Positions 25,696-32,489 of a stretch of 64,000 bases of DNA are shown piece by piece. The DNA is from Rummeliibacillus sp963792445 (GTDB lineage Bacteria; Bacillota; Bacilli; Bacillales_A; Planococcaceae). The notes below the pieces were generated by a model. That model saw only the letters and a list, made by a program, of their open reading frames with translations, was not told the origin of the DNA and ran no database searches. Within the stretch, counting starts at the first letter, position 1, and every line of letters starts with the position of its first letter. The position numbers and the translations under genes were made by a program. Location: NCBI GenBank assembly GCA_963792445.1, contig CAWBWO010000017.1, positions 62,001 to 126,000 on the forward strand, read 5' to 3'.

Positions 25696-25842
25696 CTATA
25701 AAAAGAAATAGTTTATGCAATAAAGTGCGACGACCATTTTAAGGAGTAGCGTAGCTTCTTCTTCGTGATTTCTTGGTAATATTAAGAGCAATATTTTTCC
25801 GATAATGGCGTATACCAACAACCCCATTAAAAATTTGGCCAC
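25696..25842 (-). CDS. spoIIIAF: Miniature SpoIIIAF (48 residues)
   Basis: A GTG-started frame whose G is the last base of the spoIIIAE stop codon, with GGAGGAG a few bases upstream. The translation MAKFLMGLLVYAIIGKILLL, then ILPRNHEEEATLLLKMVVAL, then YCINYFFL aligns with the first 48 residues of SpoIIIAF: two hydrophobic helices around a short polar loop with a LP motif. The soluble domain that makes up three-quarters of the roughly 206-residue B. subtilis protein is absent. Position between spoIIIAE and spoIIIAG agrees. Either a reduced but working form or a truncation. Confidence 0.72.
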   Translation of the reverse strand: MAKFLMGLLVYAIIGKILLLILPRNHEEEATLLLKMVVALYCINYFFL

Positions 25843-26756
25843 TACGCTCCTCCCTTACTTAATTGCATTTGAATCATAAGTACTACCATCATAATGGTGA
25901 AAAAATAGGCGAAAGCAATTAAAAATGAAACAGCACAAAGAACAAAGAGTGTTCTACTAATATCTTCTATTAATCCATTCACTTTACTATCAGTGAAAGG
26001 CTCTAAAACTGCAGCTAGAAATCGATAGCTAAAGCCCAATATCAATATATTTAAAGTAGGTAATATGGTTACACTCCAAACGCTAACTAATAACCCTGTA
26101 CTTGTTGTTACTAATGCTGCCGAAGAATATTTTTTAAAGGTATTAAGAGATTCTGTAACAAGGGATCCGATGATCGGGATATTTTGAGAGATTAACCGTT
26201 TAACAGGTTCCGAAATATCCCCTGAAAAAGTGCCGATAATGACTCCATTTGCGGCTAGTAGCATTGCGTAAATAACAACAGAAACCGAAACAATACTTAA
26301 AACGGACATCCGCAAAAAATCAGCCATTTTGGCAAAGGACAATTCCGGTAGCATTCTTGTGATAAAATCGAAAACAAATGTGGAGATTAAAGCAGGTATT
26401 AAAAATTTCGATACAAGTACCAAAATCGTTTGCAAAAACATTAAAAAAACGGGACTAATCGCTAATAATGAAAATAGTCCCGAACCAAGTAATAATGATG
26501 ATGATAATAGCGGTGATAGTACAACATAAATATTCATTAGCTGATCTGTTATTTCTTGCATTTGCTCAAATGCAGTAAACACAGGTTTAATTGTTACCAT
26601 GATGACAACAAGCAAAAAGAAGAACCTTGTCCATTCTTTCATCTTAGGAATTAGCCAATTGATGCAAAGAAATAGAAATCCATATAGAAAAAAAGAGCGT
26701 AACGCAAATAGTTGTTCTTTAAATGGCTCTAATAAGAGAGTAGTTATTTGTTCGAT
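25842..26756 (-). CDS. spoIIIAE: Stage III sporulation protein AE, short and with no usual start codon
   Basis: A polytopic membrane protein with the family C-terminal region: ANGVIIGTFSGDISEPVKRLISQNIPIIGSLVTE and FSYRFLAAVLEPFTDSKVNGLIEDISR. Taken from the AGGAGG at 26765–26770, the coding frame begins at ATC 26756 and gives 304 residues with about eight membrane segments. The first in-frame ATG is at 26642, behind two helices that belong to the protein. The B. subtilis protein is 399 residues with a signal peptide; this N-terminal part is missing here. ATC initiation, a one-base error or decay are all possible. Confidence 0.75.
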   Translation of the reverse strand: MEQITTLLLEPFKEQLFALRSFFLYGFLFLCINWLIPKMKEWTRFFFLLVVIMVTIKPVFTAFEQMQEITDQLMNIYVVLSPLLSSSLLLGSGLFSLLAISPVFLMFLQTILVLVSKFLIPALISTFVFDFITRMLPELSFAKMADFLRMSVLSIVSVSVVIYAMLLAANGVIIGTFSGDISEPVKRLISQNIPIIGSLVTESLNTFKKYSSAALVTTSTGLLVSVWSVTILPTLNILILGFSYRFLAAVLEPFTDSKVNGLIEDISRTLFVLCAVSFLIAFAYFFTIMMVVLMIQMQLSKGGA

Positions 26757-26768
26757 TGTTGCAACCTC

Positions 26769-27143
26769 CTATGGCACTAATAGCTTATCCCACTGTTTTA
26801 ATAGCGTACTTAACTCGTCCAACCATAGTGTGACAATCCAAATTTTAATCGCTAGATGACTGATAAAAGCAATACTCCCATAGTCATTTTCTTCTAGAAG
26901 ATGAGTAACAATGATCGAACAAAGATAAAGAAAAGAACTGCCTAATATTAATGGTAAGTATGGTAAATCAAATAAGTAAAAAGAGCGTAATCTTTGCCAA
27001 AAAGGCAGTATAAATTGCATCATTAAATAACTACATAATATGAAAAAAAACACGAGTGTTAATAACTGATGTAACTGAGGAGACGCCATTTGAATTCCCA
27101 CCAGAAGCAAAAGTGATATCAATATATAGAATAGGAACATCAT
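26769..27143 (-). CDS. spoIIIAD: Stage III sporulation protein AD (divergent)
   Basis: A 124-residue, four-helix membrane protein starting at ATG 27143 right after the spoIIIAC stop. I assign it by position between spoIIIAC and spoIIIAE, by length (133 in B. subtilis) and by the C-terminal ISHLAIKIWIVTLWLDELSTLLKQW, which resembles the family's KIELAGKILILVMAVPILTVIIE segment. Sequence similarity is weak otherwise. Confidence 0.68.
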   Translation of the reverse strand: MMFLFYILISLLLLVGIQMASPQLHQLLTLVFFFILCSYLMMQFILPFWQRLRSFYLFDLPYLPLILGSSFLYLCSIIVTHLLEENDYGSIAFISHLAIKIWIVTLWLDELSTLLKQWDKLLVP

Positions 27144-27353
27144 CTATGACGTCATCAGCCATTGGAAAAATGTAATAATCTCATCAAAGAAGAGACGTAA
27201 GAATCGAAGCAGCTCTATCGTTATATAGAGATATGCTATAAAGTTTAGAAAAAAGGAAAATTCCTTTTTTCCTGTTTGTTCAAAGAAAATGTGCAATAGC
27301 CCTAATACAAGTCCTATACCAGCAATACGAAGTAAATCTTGAAGTTCCGAAAT
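27144..27353 (-). CDS. spoIIIAC: Stage III sporulation protein AC, apparent ATT start
   Basis: From ATT 27353 the frame gives 69 residues, the normal size. It contains LLRIAGIGLVLGLLHIFFEQ followed by TGKKEF, matching SpoIIIAC (IAGVGIVVAFLHTILDQMGKKEY in pattern). An AGAGGAGGGG ribosome-binding site lies at the right distance from this ATT. The frame can be extended to a GTG at 27434, but that lies inside the efp terminator and adds unrelated residues. In Bacillus spoIIIAA and spoIIIAB precede this gene; here efp does. Confidence 0.75.
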   Translation of the reverse strand: MSELQDLLRIAGIGLVLGLLHIFFEQTGKKEFSFFLNFIAYLYITIELLRFLRLFFDEIITFFQWLMTS

Positions 27354-27400
27354 CGCCCCTCCTCTCTCTTCATATTTATGTATGGGCAAATAAAATATGC

Positions 27401-27442
27401 AAAAAAACAGTGCTTCGCAAAGTATGCGAAGCACTGTTTTTT
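27401..27442. terminator. Terminator of efp
   Basis: CAGTGCTTCGCA / TGCGAAGCACTG hairpin with A-run and T-run on either side. On the minus strand it ends efp and separates it from spoIIIAC. Confidence 0.9.
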
Positions 27443-27458
27443 AAAATTATCATTAAAT

Positions 27459-28016
27459 TTATGCGCGAGAAACATAAGAACCATCAGAAGTATTAATGAT
27501 TAATTTATCTCCTTGGTTTACGAAGAATGGTACGTTTACTACTAAACCAGTTTCCATAGTTGCTGGTTTAGAACCACCTGTAGCTGTATCACCTTTGATA
27601 CCTGGTTCAGTTTCGGCAACTTCTAGAACAACTGTATTTGGTAAATCGATACCAAGGATTTCGCCTTCAAACATCATAATGTATACTTCCATGTTTTCAA
27701 GTAAGTATTGTAATTCATATTCTAATTGTTCTTTTGTAAGTTCGATTTGTTCGTAAGATTCCATATCCATAAATGCATAAGCATCACCTGATGCATATAG
27801 ATATTGCATTTTGCGAGTATCGATTTGTGCTTTCTCAACTTTTTCACCAGCACGGAAAGTTTTTTCTGTAACGTTACCATTACGTAGGTTACGTAATTTT
27901 GAACGCACAAAAGCAGCACCTTTACCTGGTTTTACGTGTTGGAACTCGATTACTCGGAATAGGTTACCATCAACTAAGATTGTTAAACCTGTTTTAAAAT
28001 CGTTTACTGAAATCAT
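27459..28016 (-). CDS. efp: Translation elongation factor P
   Basis: A 185-residue three-domain factor that rescues ribosomes stalled at polyproline. The modifiable Lys is K32 in HVKPGKGAAF. The C-terminal domain ends NTSDGSYVSRA, the usual form. It follows papA by 24 bases, as in Bacillus. Confidence 0.98.
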   Translation of the reverse strand: MISVNDFKTGLTILVDGNLFRVIEFQHVKPGKGAAFVRSKLRNLRNGNVTEKTFRAGEKVEKAQIDTRKMQYLYASGDAYAFMDMESYEQIELTKEQLEYELQYLLENMEVYIMMFEGEILGIDLPNTVVLEVAETEPGIKGDTATGGSKPATMETGLVVNVPFFVNQGDKLIINTSDGSYVSRA

Positions 28017-28040
28017 TTCTAAATATCCTCCAATATTAAA

Positions 28041-29102
28041 TTATAAGATGATTAATTCTTTTGGGGCATGAGTTAATTTTTCATTGCCAGTCGCTGTAAT
28101 AAGCGTATCATCTTCAATACGTACGCCACCAATACCTGGTAGATAGATACCTGGCTCACATGTTACGACCATTCCAGGTTCTAAGACTACACTTGAGCGA
28201 TGGGATAATGCAGGACCTTCATGTACTTCTAAACCAATCCCATGACCAGTAGAATGCCCAAAAGCATCACCATAGCCATGTTCTTTAATATAATTGCGTG
28301 CAACTGCATCTGCTTCTTTACCCGTCATACCTGGTTTAAGTTTTTCAAGACCAAGTAATTGGGCATCTAATACGATTTTGTATATTTCTTTAAGCTGATC
28401 AGCTGGTTCCCCAACAGCAACTGTACGAGTTGTATCAGAGATATAACCATTGTATAAAGCACCATAGTCTAAAGTGACTAAATCACCTTTTTCGATAATT
28501 TTATCAGTTGCAACCCCATGTGGCAATGCTGAACGTAAACCTGAAGCAACAATCGTGTCAAATGATGAGGATGTTGCACCAAGTTTTCGCATATAGAACT
28601 CCATTTCATTGGAAACTTCTAGTTCTGTTTTACCTGGTTGAATAAACTGAATAATATGTTCGAAAGTAGCATCTACAATTTCACATGCGACCTTAATAAT
28701 TTTAATCTCTTCAGGTGTCTTAATCAAGCGGATATTTTCAACTAGTTCAGATACACCAACTAAATCAGCTTTGATTAGTTTAGAATAAACTTCATACATT
28801 CCATAGCTTACTGTATCTTTTTCAAAACCAAGTGTTTTTATACCCATCAATTTCACTTGATTCGCTATTTCCTCCATAATGGTTCCTTTGTTTTCCACAA
28901 TGCGGTAATCTTTTACTTGTTTGCCTGCTTGTTCTGTATATCGGAAATCAGTAATAAACACCGCATCATTTAAAGACACAATCGCAACACCTGTTGTACC
29001 TGTAAAGCCTGTCATATAACGACGATTAAAATCATTTGTGATTAATAGGGCATCTAAATTTTGTGTTTGCAGTACTTTACGTAACTTTTCTAGTTTTTCC
29101 AT
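28041..29102 (-). CDS. papA: Xaa-Pro aminopeptidase-type M24 peptidase
   Basis: A 353-residue peptidase, cytosolic. The N-terminal creatinase-like domain covers 1–125. The catalytic domain has the five dimetal ligands: Asp in TLDYGALYNG, Asp in YISDTTRT, His in HSTGHGIGLEVHEGP, Glu in VTCEPGIY and Glu in GGVRIEDD. It is the yqhT gene of B. subtilis by position between aroQ and efp. It releases N-terminal residues that precede proline. Confidence 0.93.
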   Translation of the reverse strand: MEKLEKLRKVLQTQNLDALLITNDFNRRYMTGFTGTTGVAIVSLNDAVFITDFRYTEQAGKQVKDYRIVENKGTIMEEIANQVKLMGIKTLGFEKDTVSYGMYEVYSKLIKADLVGVSELVENIRLIKTPEEIKIIKVACEIVDATFEHIIQFIQPGKTELEVSNEMEFYMRKLGATSSSFDTIVASGLRSALPHGVATDKIIEKGDLVTLDYGALYNGYISDTTRTVAVGEPADQLKEIYKIVLDAQLLGLEKLKPGMTGKEADAVARNYIKEHGYGDAFGHSTGHGIGLEVHEGPALSHRSSVVLEPGMVVTCEPGIYLPGIGGVRIEDDTLITATGNEKLTHAPKELIIL

Positions 29103-29120
29103 AGTAGTAATCCCCTCTTT

Positions 29121-29550
29121 TTAAGCTTCTAAAAACATGCGTAATGCAGCTAGATAACCAAAAGTACCTAGTCCTGTTATTTGTCCTACGCAAACGGGAG
29201 CAAGGTAGGAATGATGTCTGAATTCCTCGCGCTTATGTACATTGGATATATGAATCTCAATTACTGGTACTTCTACACCAGCAATAGCATCTCTTAGTGC
29301 CACACTTGTATGGGTAAATGCACCAGGATTAAAAATGATTCCATTAACCCCTGTATCCTCCGCTTCATATATCCAATCAATTAGTTGACCTTCATAATTG
29401 GATTGCTTAACTTCAATCTCAGCATCGAACTTAAGCTGCTAAACTTTTAAGCTTCGATTCAATATCCTGTAATGTTTCAGAGCCATAAATCGTAGGTTCT
29501 CGTTTACCTAGACGATTCAAGTTTGGACCATTTAAGCATAAAAACTTCAT
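29121..29550 (-). pseudogene. aroQ: 3-dehydroquinate dehydratase type II, interrupted by one frameshift
   Basis: Starts at ATG 29550 after GGGGAGG with MKFLCLNGPNLNRLGKREP and runs to KLKSLAA, then hits TAA. An extra T near 29432 causes this; the shifted frame reads KFDAEIEVKQSNYEGQLIDW, FNPGAFTHTSVALRD and EIHISNVHKREEFRHHSYL, all type II dehydroquinase motifs, to the natural end. Repaired length is about 142 residues, which is normal. Catalyses step three of the shikimate pathway. The full conservation on both sides of the break suggests a base-call error. Confidence 0.88.
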
Positions 29551-29578
29551 CCAATTTCCTCCCCTAACTATAATATCC

Positions 29579-30028
29579 TTATTTTAGCACATTACTAGAA
29601 TCGGGCAATGTATTTTGAGAATCTAAACTTCTGACCTTCGCATGATATGCTGCTGTTTGAAATATCCATAAAAGATGGATCGCAATGATGGTTGCTAAAG
29701 GTATTGAAAATTTGTGAATAAAGAATGTTTTTTGTACATTCCATTCAATGATCCAAACAATCACAATCGCGAATACTAATGATAAGAAATCCATTCGAAC
29801 CTTTTTTAATAACTCAGCCATACCAAATAAAATAGCCGCAATAACCAATATTACAAACCAAAGAATGAACCATTTTACTACTGTATGTGAACCACTAAAT
29901 ACGTGCCATTTTTTTTCCCAACCTACCGGTGAAAACTTCATAAATTTAAAAACTTCCAATATTTTCAACGAAAGTAAAAACGTAATAGAACTACAAAAAA
30001 TAGTCCAGAAAAATGTTTGTAATCTCAA
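29579..30028 (-). CDS. yqhR: YqhR-like membrane protein
   Basis: A 149-residue protein with four predicted transmembrane segments (about 7–28, 51–68, 82–95, 108–125) and a polar tail. It lies between aroQ and yqhQ, the place of yqhR in B. subtilis. Identification rests mainly on position and topology. Function unknown. A GGAGGGG ribosome-binding site precedes the ATG. Confidence 0.65.
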   Translation of the reverse strand: MRLQTFFWTIFCSSITFLLSLKILEVFKFMKFSPVGWEKKWHVFSGSHTVVKWFILWFVILVIAAILFGMAELLKKVRMDFLSLVFAIVIVWIIEWNVQKTFFIHKFSIPLATIIAIHLLWIFQTAAYHAKVRSLDSQNTLPDSSNVLK

Positions 30029-30208
30029 CTTAAGAACCCCTCCTTAGCCAAAAGGATAGACAAATTCCAATAATAATATGCTTTCTCTAGAGCTTTGTTC
30101 AATTTTTTAGTAAAAAATAAAGTGAAACTTCACCGAAAGAAAGAACTCAGGTTAAGTCCCTATTCAATAACGGGATCATATTCAGTTTTAATTCATTTAA
30201 AGAGAGCG

Positions 30209-31165
30209 GTGTCAGCAGTGAAAAATCAACCGAACCTTCCTATTTATGGAGGACAAGCATTGGTTGAAGGGGTCATGATGGGAAGTAAAGAACATACTGT
30301 TTCAGCTATTCGCCGTAATGACAACTCAATTGAATATTTTTATGTAGCTAGGAAAAAAAATCCGAAGCTTCAAAAGTTCAAAAAGATTCCTTTTGTTCGT
30401 GGGATTATAGCTTTAATTGAATCTGCGGCAAATGGTACGCAACATTTGCAATTTGCAAGTGAGCGATATAATGTAAATCCCGGAGAAGAAAATACGAATA
30501 CTTCAGAAAAAAAAGAACGCTCAAAGCTAGAGATGTGGCTTGGTGTTGCGGCGGTCGGCGTAATATCCTTTCTCTTTGGAAAGTTCATCTTTACATTAAT
30601 TCCTGTGTTTTTAGCACAGCTATTTCATGCATGGTTACCTCACAAAACGGAGCAAATTCTTTTAGAGAGTGGCTTTAAGTTAATTTTATTATTGAGTTAC
30701 ATATACATTGTATCCTTAACACCATTAATCAAACGCGTATTTCAATATCATGGGTCTGAACATAAAGTAATCAATTGCTTTGAAAATGGTCTACCATTAA
30801 CGGTTAAAAATGTACAAGCTCAAACGCGTTTACACTATCGTTGTGGTAGTAGTTTTATCTTATTTACAGTAATTGTAAGTATGTTTCTTTATTTCTTCGT
30901 ACCAGCTGATCCATTTTGGTTACGAATAGTTGATCGAATTTTGCTCATCCCAGTCGTTCTTGGTGTAGCATTTGAAGTGTTACAAGCTACAAATGCTTGT
31001 CGCAATATCCCGGTTTTACGATTTTTGGGTTACCCAGGACTATGGCTACAACTTTTAACAACAAAAGAACCAAATGACGACCAAGTAGAAGTCGCAATTG
31101 CTTCATTTAATAAGTTACTAGAAATCGAAAAAGATCCTTCTCAAATTCCAGATCAAGTTGTATAA
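30209..31165 (+). CDS. yqhQ: DUF1385 membrane protein YqhQ
   Basis: About 319 residues. It opens with PNLPIYGGQALVEGVMMGSK, the family hallmark, followed by FVRGIIALIES, three to four membrane helices, and the central FQYHGSEHKVINCFE and RLHYRCGSSFILF motifs, then GYPGLWLQLLTTKEP. Likely start GTG at 30209 (or GTG 30218) near AAAGAGAG; an upstream in-frame start at 30095 adds residues not typical of the family. It is divergently transcribed from yqhR. Biochemical role unknown. Confidence 0.88.
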   Translation: MSAVKNQPNLPIYGGQALVEGVMMGSKEHTVSAIRRNDNSIEYFYVARKKNPKLQKFKKIPFVRGIIALIESAANGTQHLQFASERYNVNPGEENTNTSEKKERSKLEMWLGVAAVGVISFLFGKFIFTLIPVFLAQLFHAWLPHKTEQILLESGFKLILLLSYIYIVSLTPLIKRVFQYHGSEHKVINCFENGLPLTVKNVQAQTRLHYRCGSSFILFTVIVSMFLYFFVPADPFWLRIVDRILLIPVVLGVAFEVLQATNACRNIPVLRFLGYPGLWLQLLTTKEPNDDQVEVAIASFNKLLEIEKDPSQIPDQVV

Positions 31166-31206
31166 AAAAATGCAAGGCATCTATTGTTTGATGCCTTGCA
31201 TTTTTT
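31164..31206. terminator. Bidirectional terminator after yqhQ
   Basis: ATGCAAGGCATC / GATGCCTTGCAT hairpin with A-run and T-run on opposite sides, serving two convergent genes. Confidence 0.9.
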
Positions 31207-31552
31207 ATTTTTTATTTATTTTCCGCTTTTTTATCATTTTAGTTACGAAATACGGAACAAGCCAAAAAATTAAATAATAGATAGCAAAGTTCCAATAGGA
31301 TTGATCTAACAATGTGAAAAGGACTAATGCATATGCAGCCATTGATACACCTAAAGCTATAAGTGGATTAATACTATTTATAGCACATGAAATACCTTGT
31401 ACTAAAAATGCCAAAGGGAATATAATCGTTAAGCCTAATAAAAAGAAAGATTTATTGACATCTCCTTCTCCAAAAGCTCCAAACATGGCTAATACAGTTA
31501 GCGTAAGCATGGTGAAAGCTGGGAAGACGATACCAGCAATTTTACTATACAT
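31205..31552 (-). CDS. Small multi-pass membrane protein (yqhP position)
   Basis: A 115-residue protein with four hydrophobic segments (about 6–27, 36–58, 63–82, 88–106) and a very basic tail KMIKKRKINKK. It occupies the place of yqhP next to yqhQ. I do not recognise a catalytic motif, so it is an unknown membrane protein. Confidence 0.65.
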   Translation of the reverse strand: MYSKIAGIVFPAFTMLTLTVLAMFGAFGEGDVNKSFFLLGLTIIFPLAFLVQGISCAINSINPLIALGVSMAAYALVLFTLLDQSYWNFAIYYLIFWLVPYFVTKMIKKRKINKK

Positions 31553-31614
31553 GAAACTCCTCCTTGCAGTTCCTTTTATTTTATCATGAAAAGGAATGCG
31601 TGAAGGAATAATAT

Positions 31615-32199
31615 CTAAGATTCAACTTGATTCTTGAACTGTTCCCATGCATCGAAGAACTCTGAATAATCATTTATTGTAAAATCTGCAGATGGGCAAT
31701 TTCCTTGAAACATACAAGTAGAAAATCCCACTTTTTTGGCTGGTATCAAATCTAATTCGCGATCACCAATTGCTAATGTTAAATTATATTTATCATGTAG
31801 ATATTGATAGGATGCTGGATTTGGCTTTCTTTTGAACCCATTTTCTGTAGTTACGATTTCTGTAAAATAATGGTCTAAATGATAGTGTTCCAAAACTTTT
31901 TCAACAATATGTCGTTCTTTATGTGTCATGATTACATTACAATTTGCTCCGCTTAATACAAACTCAATATTCGGAAATGGTGGCATTTGTTCCATTTGAA
32001 GAGCAAGATTATTTTGAGTGAATTGAGATATTTCTTGATCTGTTAATTGAAAATAGTCAAATGCATGACCGAAGGAAACTTTTAAATGTTTCATAACCGT
32101 TTCATAGCTTTCTCTCGCTTGAATGGTTTGATAAAATAGTTTCGCATACGCTGGATATGTATTACAAATAGTACCATCAAAATCCCATAATATATTCAA
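31615..32199 (-). CDS. HAD-family phosphatase
   Basis: A 194-residue haloacid dehalogenase-type hydrolase. The nucleophile motif is WDFDGTICNT at residues 5–14, motif II NVIMTHKE near 108, and motif III GDRELDLIPAKKVGF near 160. The helical cap at about 15–85 resembles phosphoglycolate phosphatase-like enzymes. The substrate cannot be assigned from sequence. It stands alone between two gaps. Confidence 0.8.
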   Translation of the reverse strand: MNILWDFDGTICNTYPAYAKLFYQTIQARESYETVMKHLKVSFGHAFDYFQLTDQEISQFTQNNLALQMEQMPPFPNIEFVLSGANCNVIMTHKERHIVEKVLEHYHLDHYFTEIVTTENGFKRKPNPASYQYLHDKYNLTLAIGDRELDLIPAKKVGFSTCMFQGNCPSADFTINDYSEFFDAWEQFKNQVES

Positions 32200-32428
32200 T
32201 TTGTTTCACTCCTGAGTAAATTTCATAAATTCTTATCTAGTTGAACACAAATTTTTTCTGAATTTACAATCCATTAATTTGGAATATACTTCCTATATTC
32301 TACCTACTTAAGATACCGCTATAGGTTTTCACCTGTCTCGTTTTAAGTTACCGAAAAACTATTTTAATACTAATTTTATCGTTCGCTTTTTCAAACCATA
32401 GAATAATAAAATTAATTCTCCTATGTAA

Positions 32429-32468
32429 GAAAATCCAAGTATGAGCTGATACATACTTGGATTTTTCA
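32429..32468 (-). terminator. Terminator of nrdJ
   Basis: AAATCCAAGTATG / CATACTTGGATTT hairpin with an eight-base loop, A/T-rich flanks. Confidence 0.8.
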
Positions 32469-32489
32469 AATATATTTAAATTCCTTGAA

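Noticed and set aside
27354..27434. N-terminal extension of spoIIIAC from GTG 27434
   Set aside because: The extension would be encoded by the efp terminator hairpin; the ribosome-binding site and family length favour 27353.
32200..32428. Possible regulatory RNA between the HAD gene and nrdJ
   Set aside because: AT-rich with no conserved motif or strong hairpin other than the nrdJ terminator.
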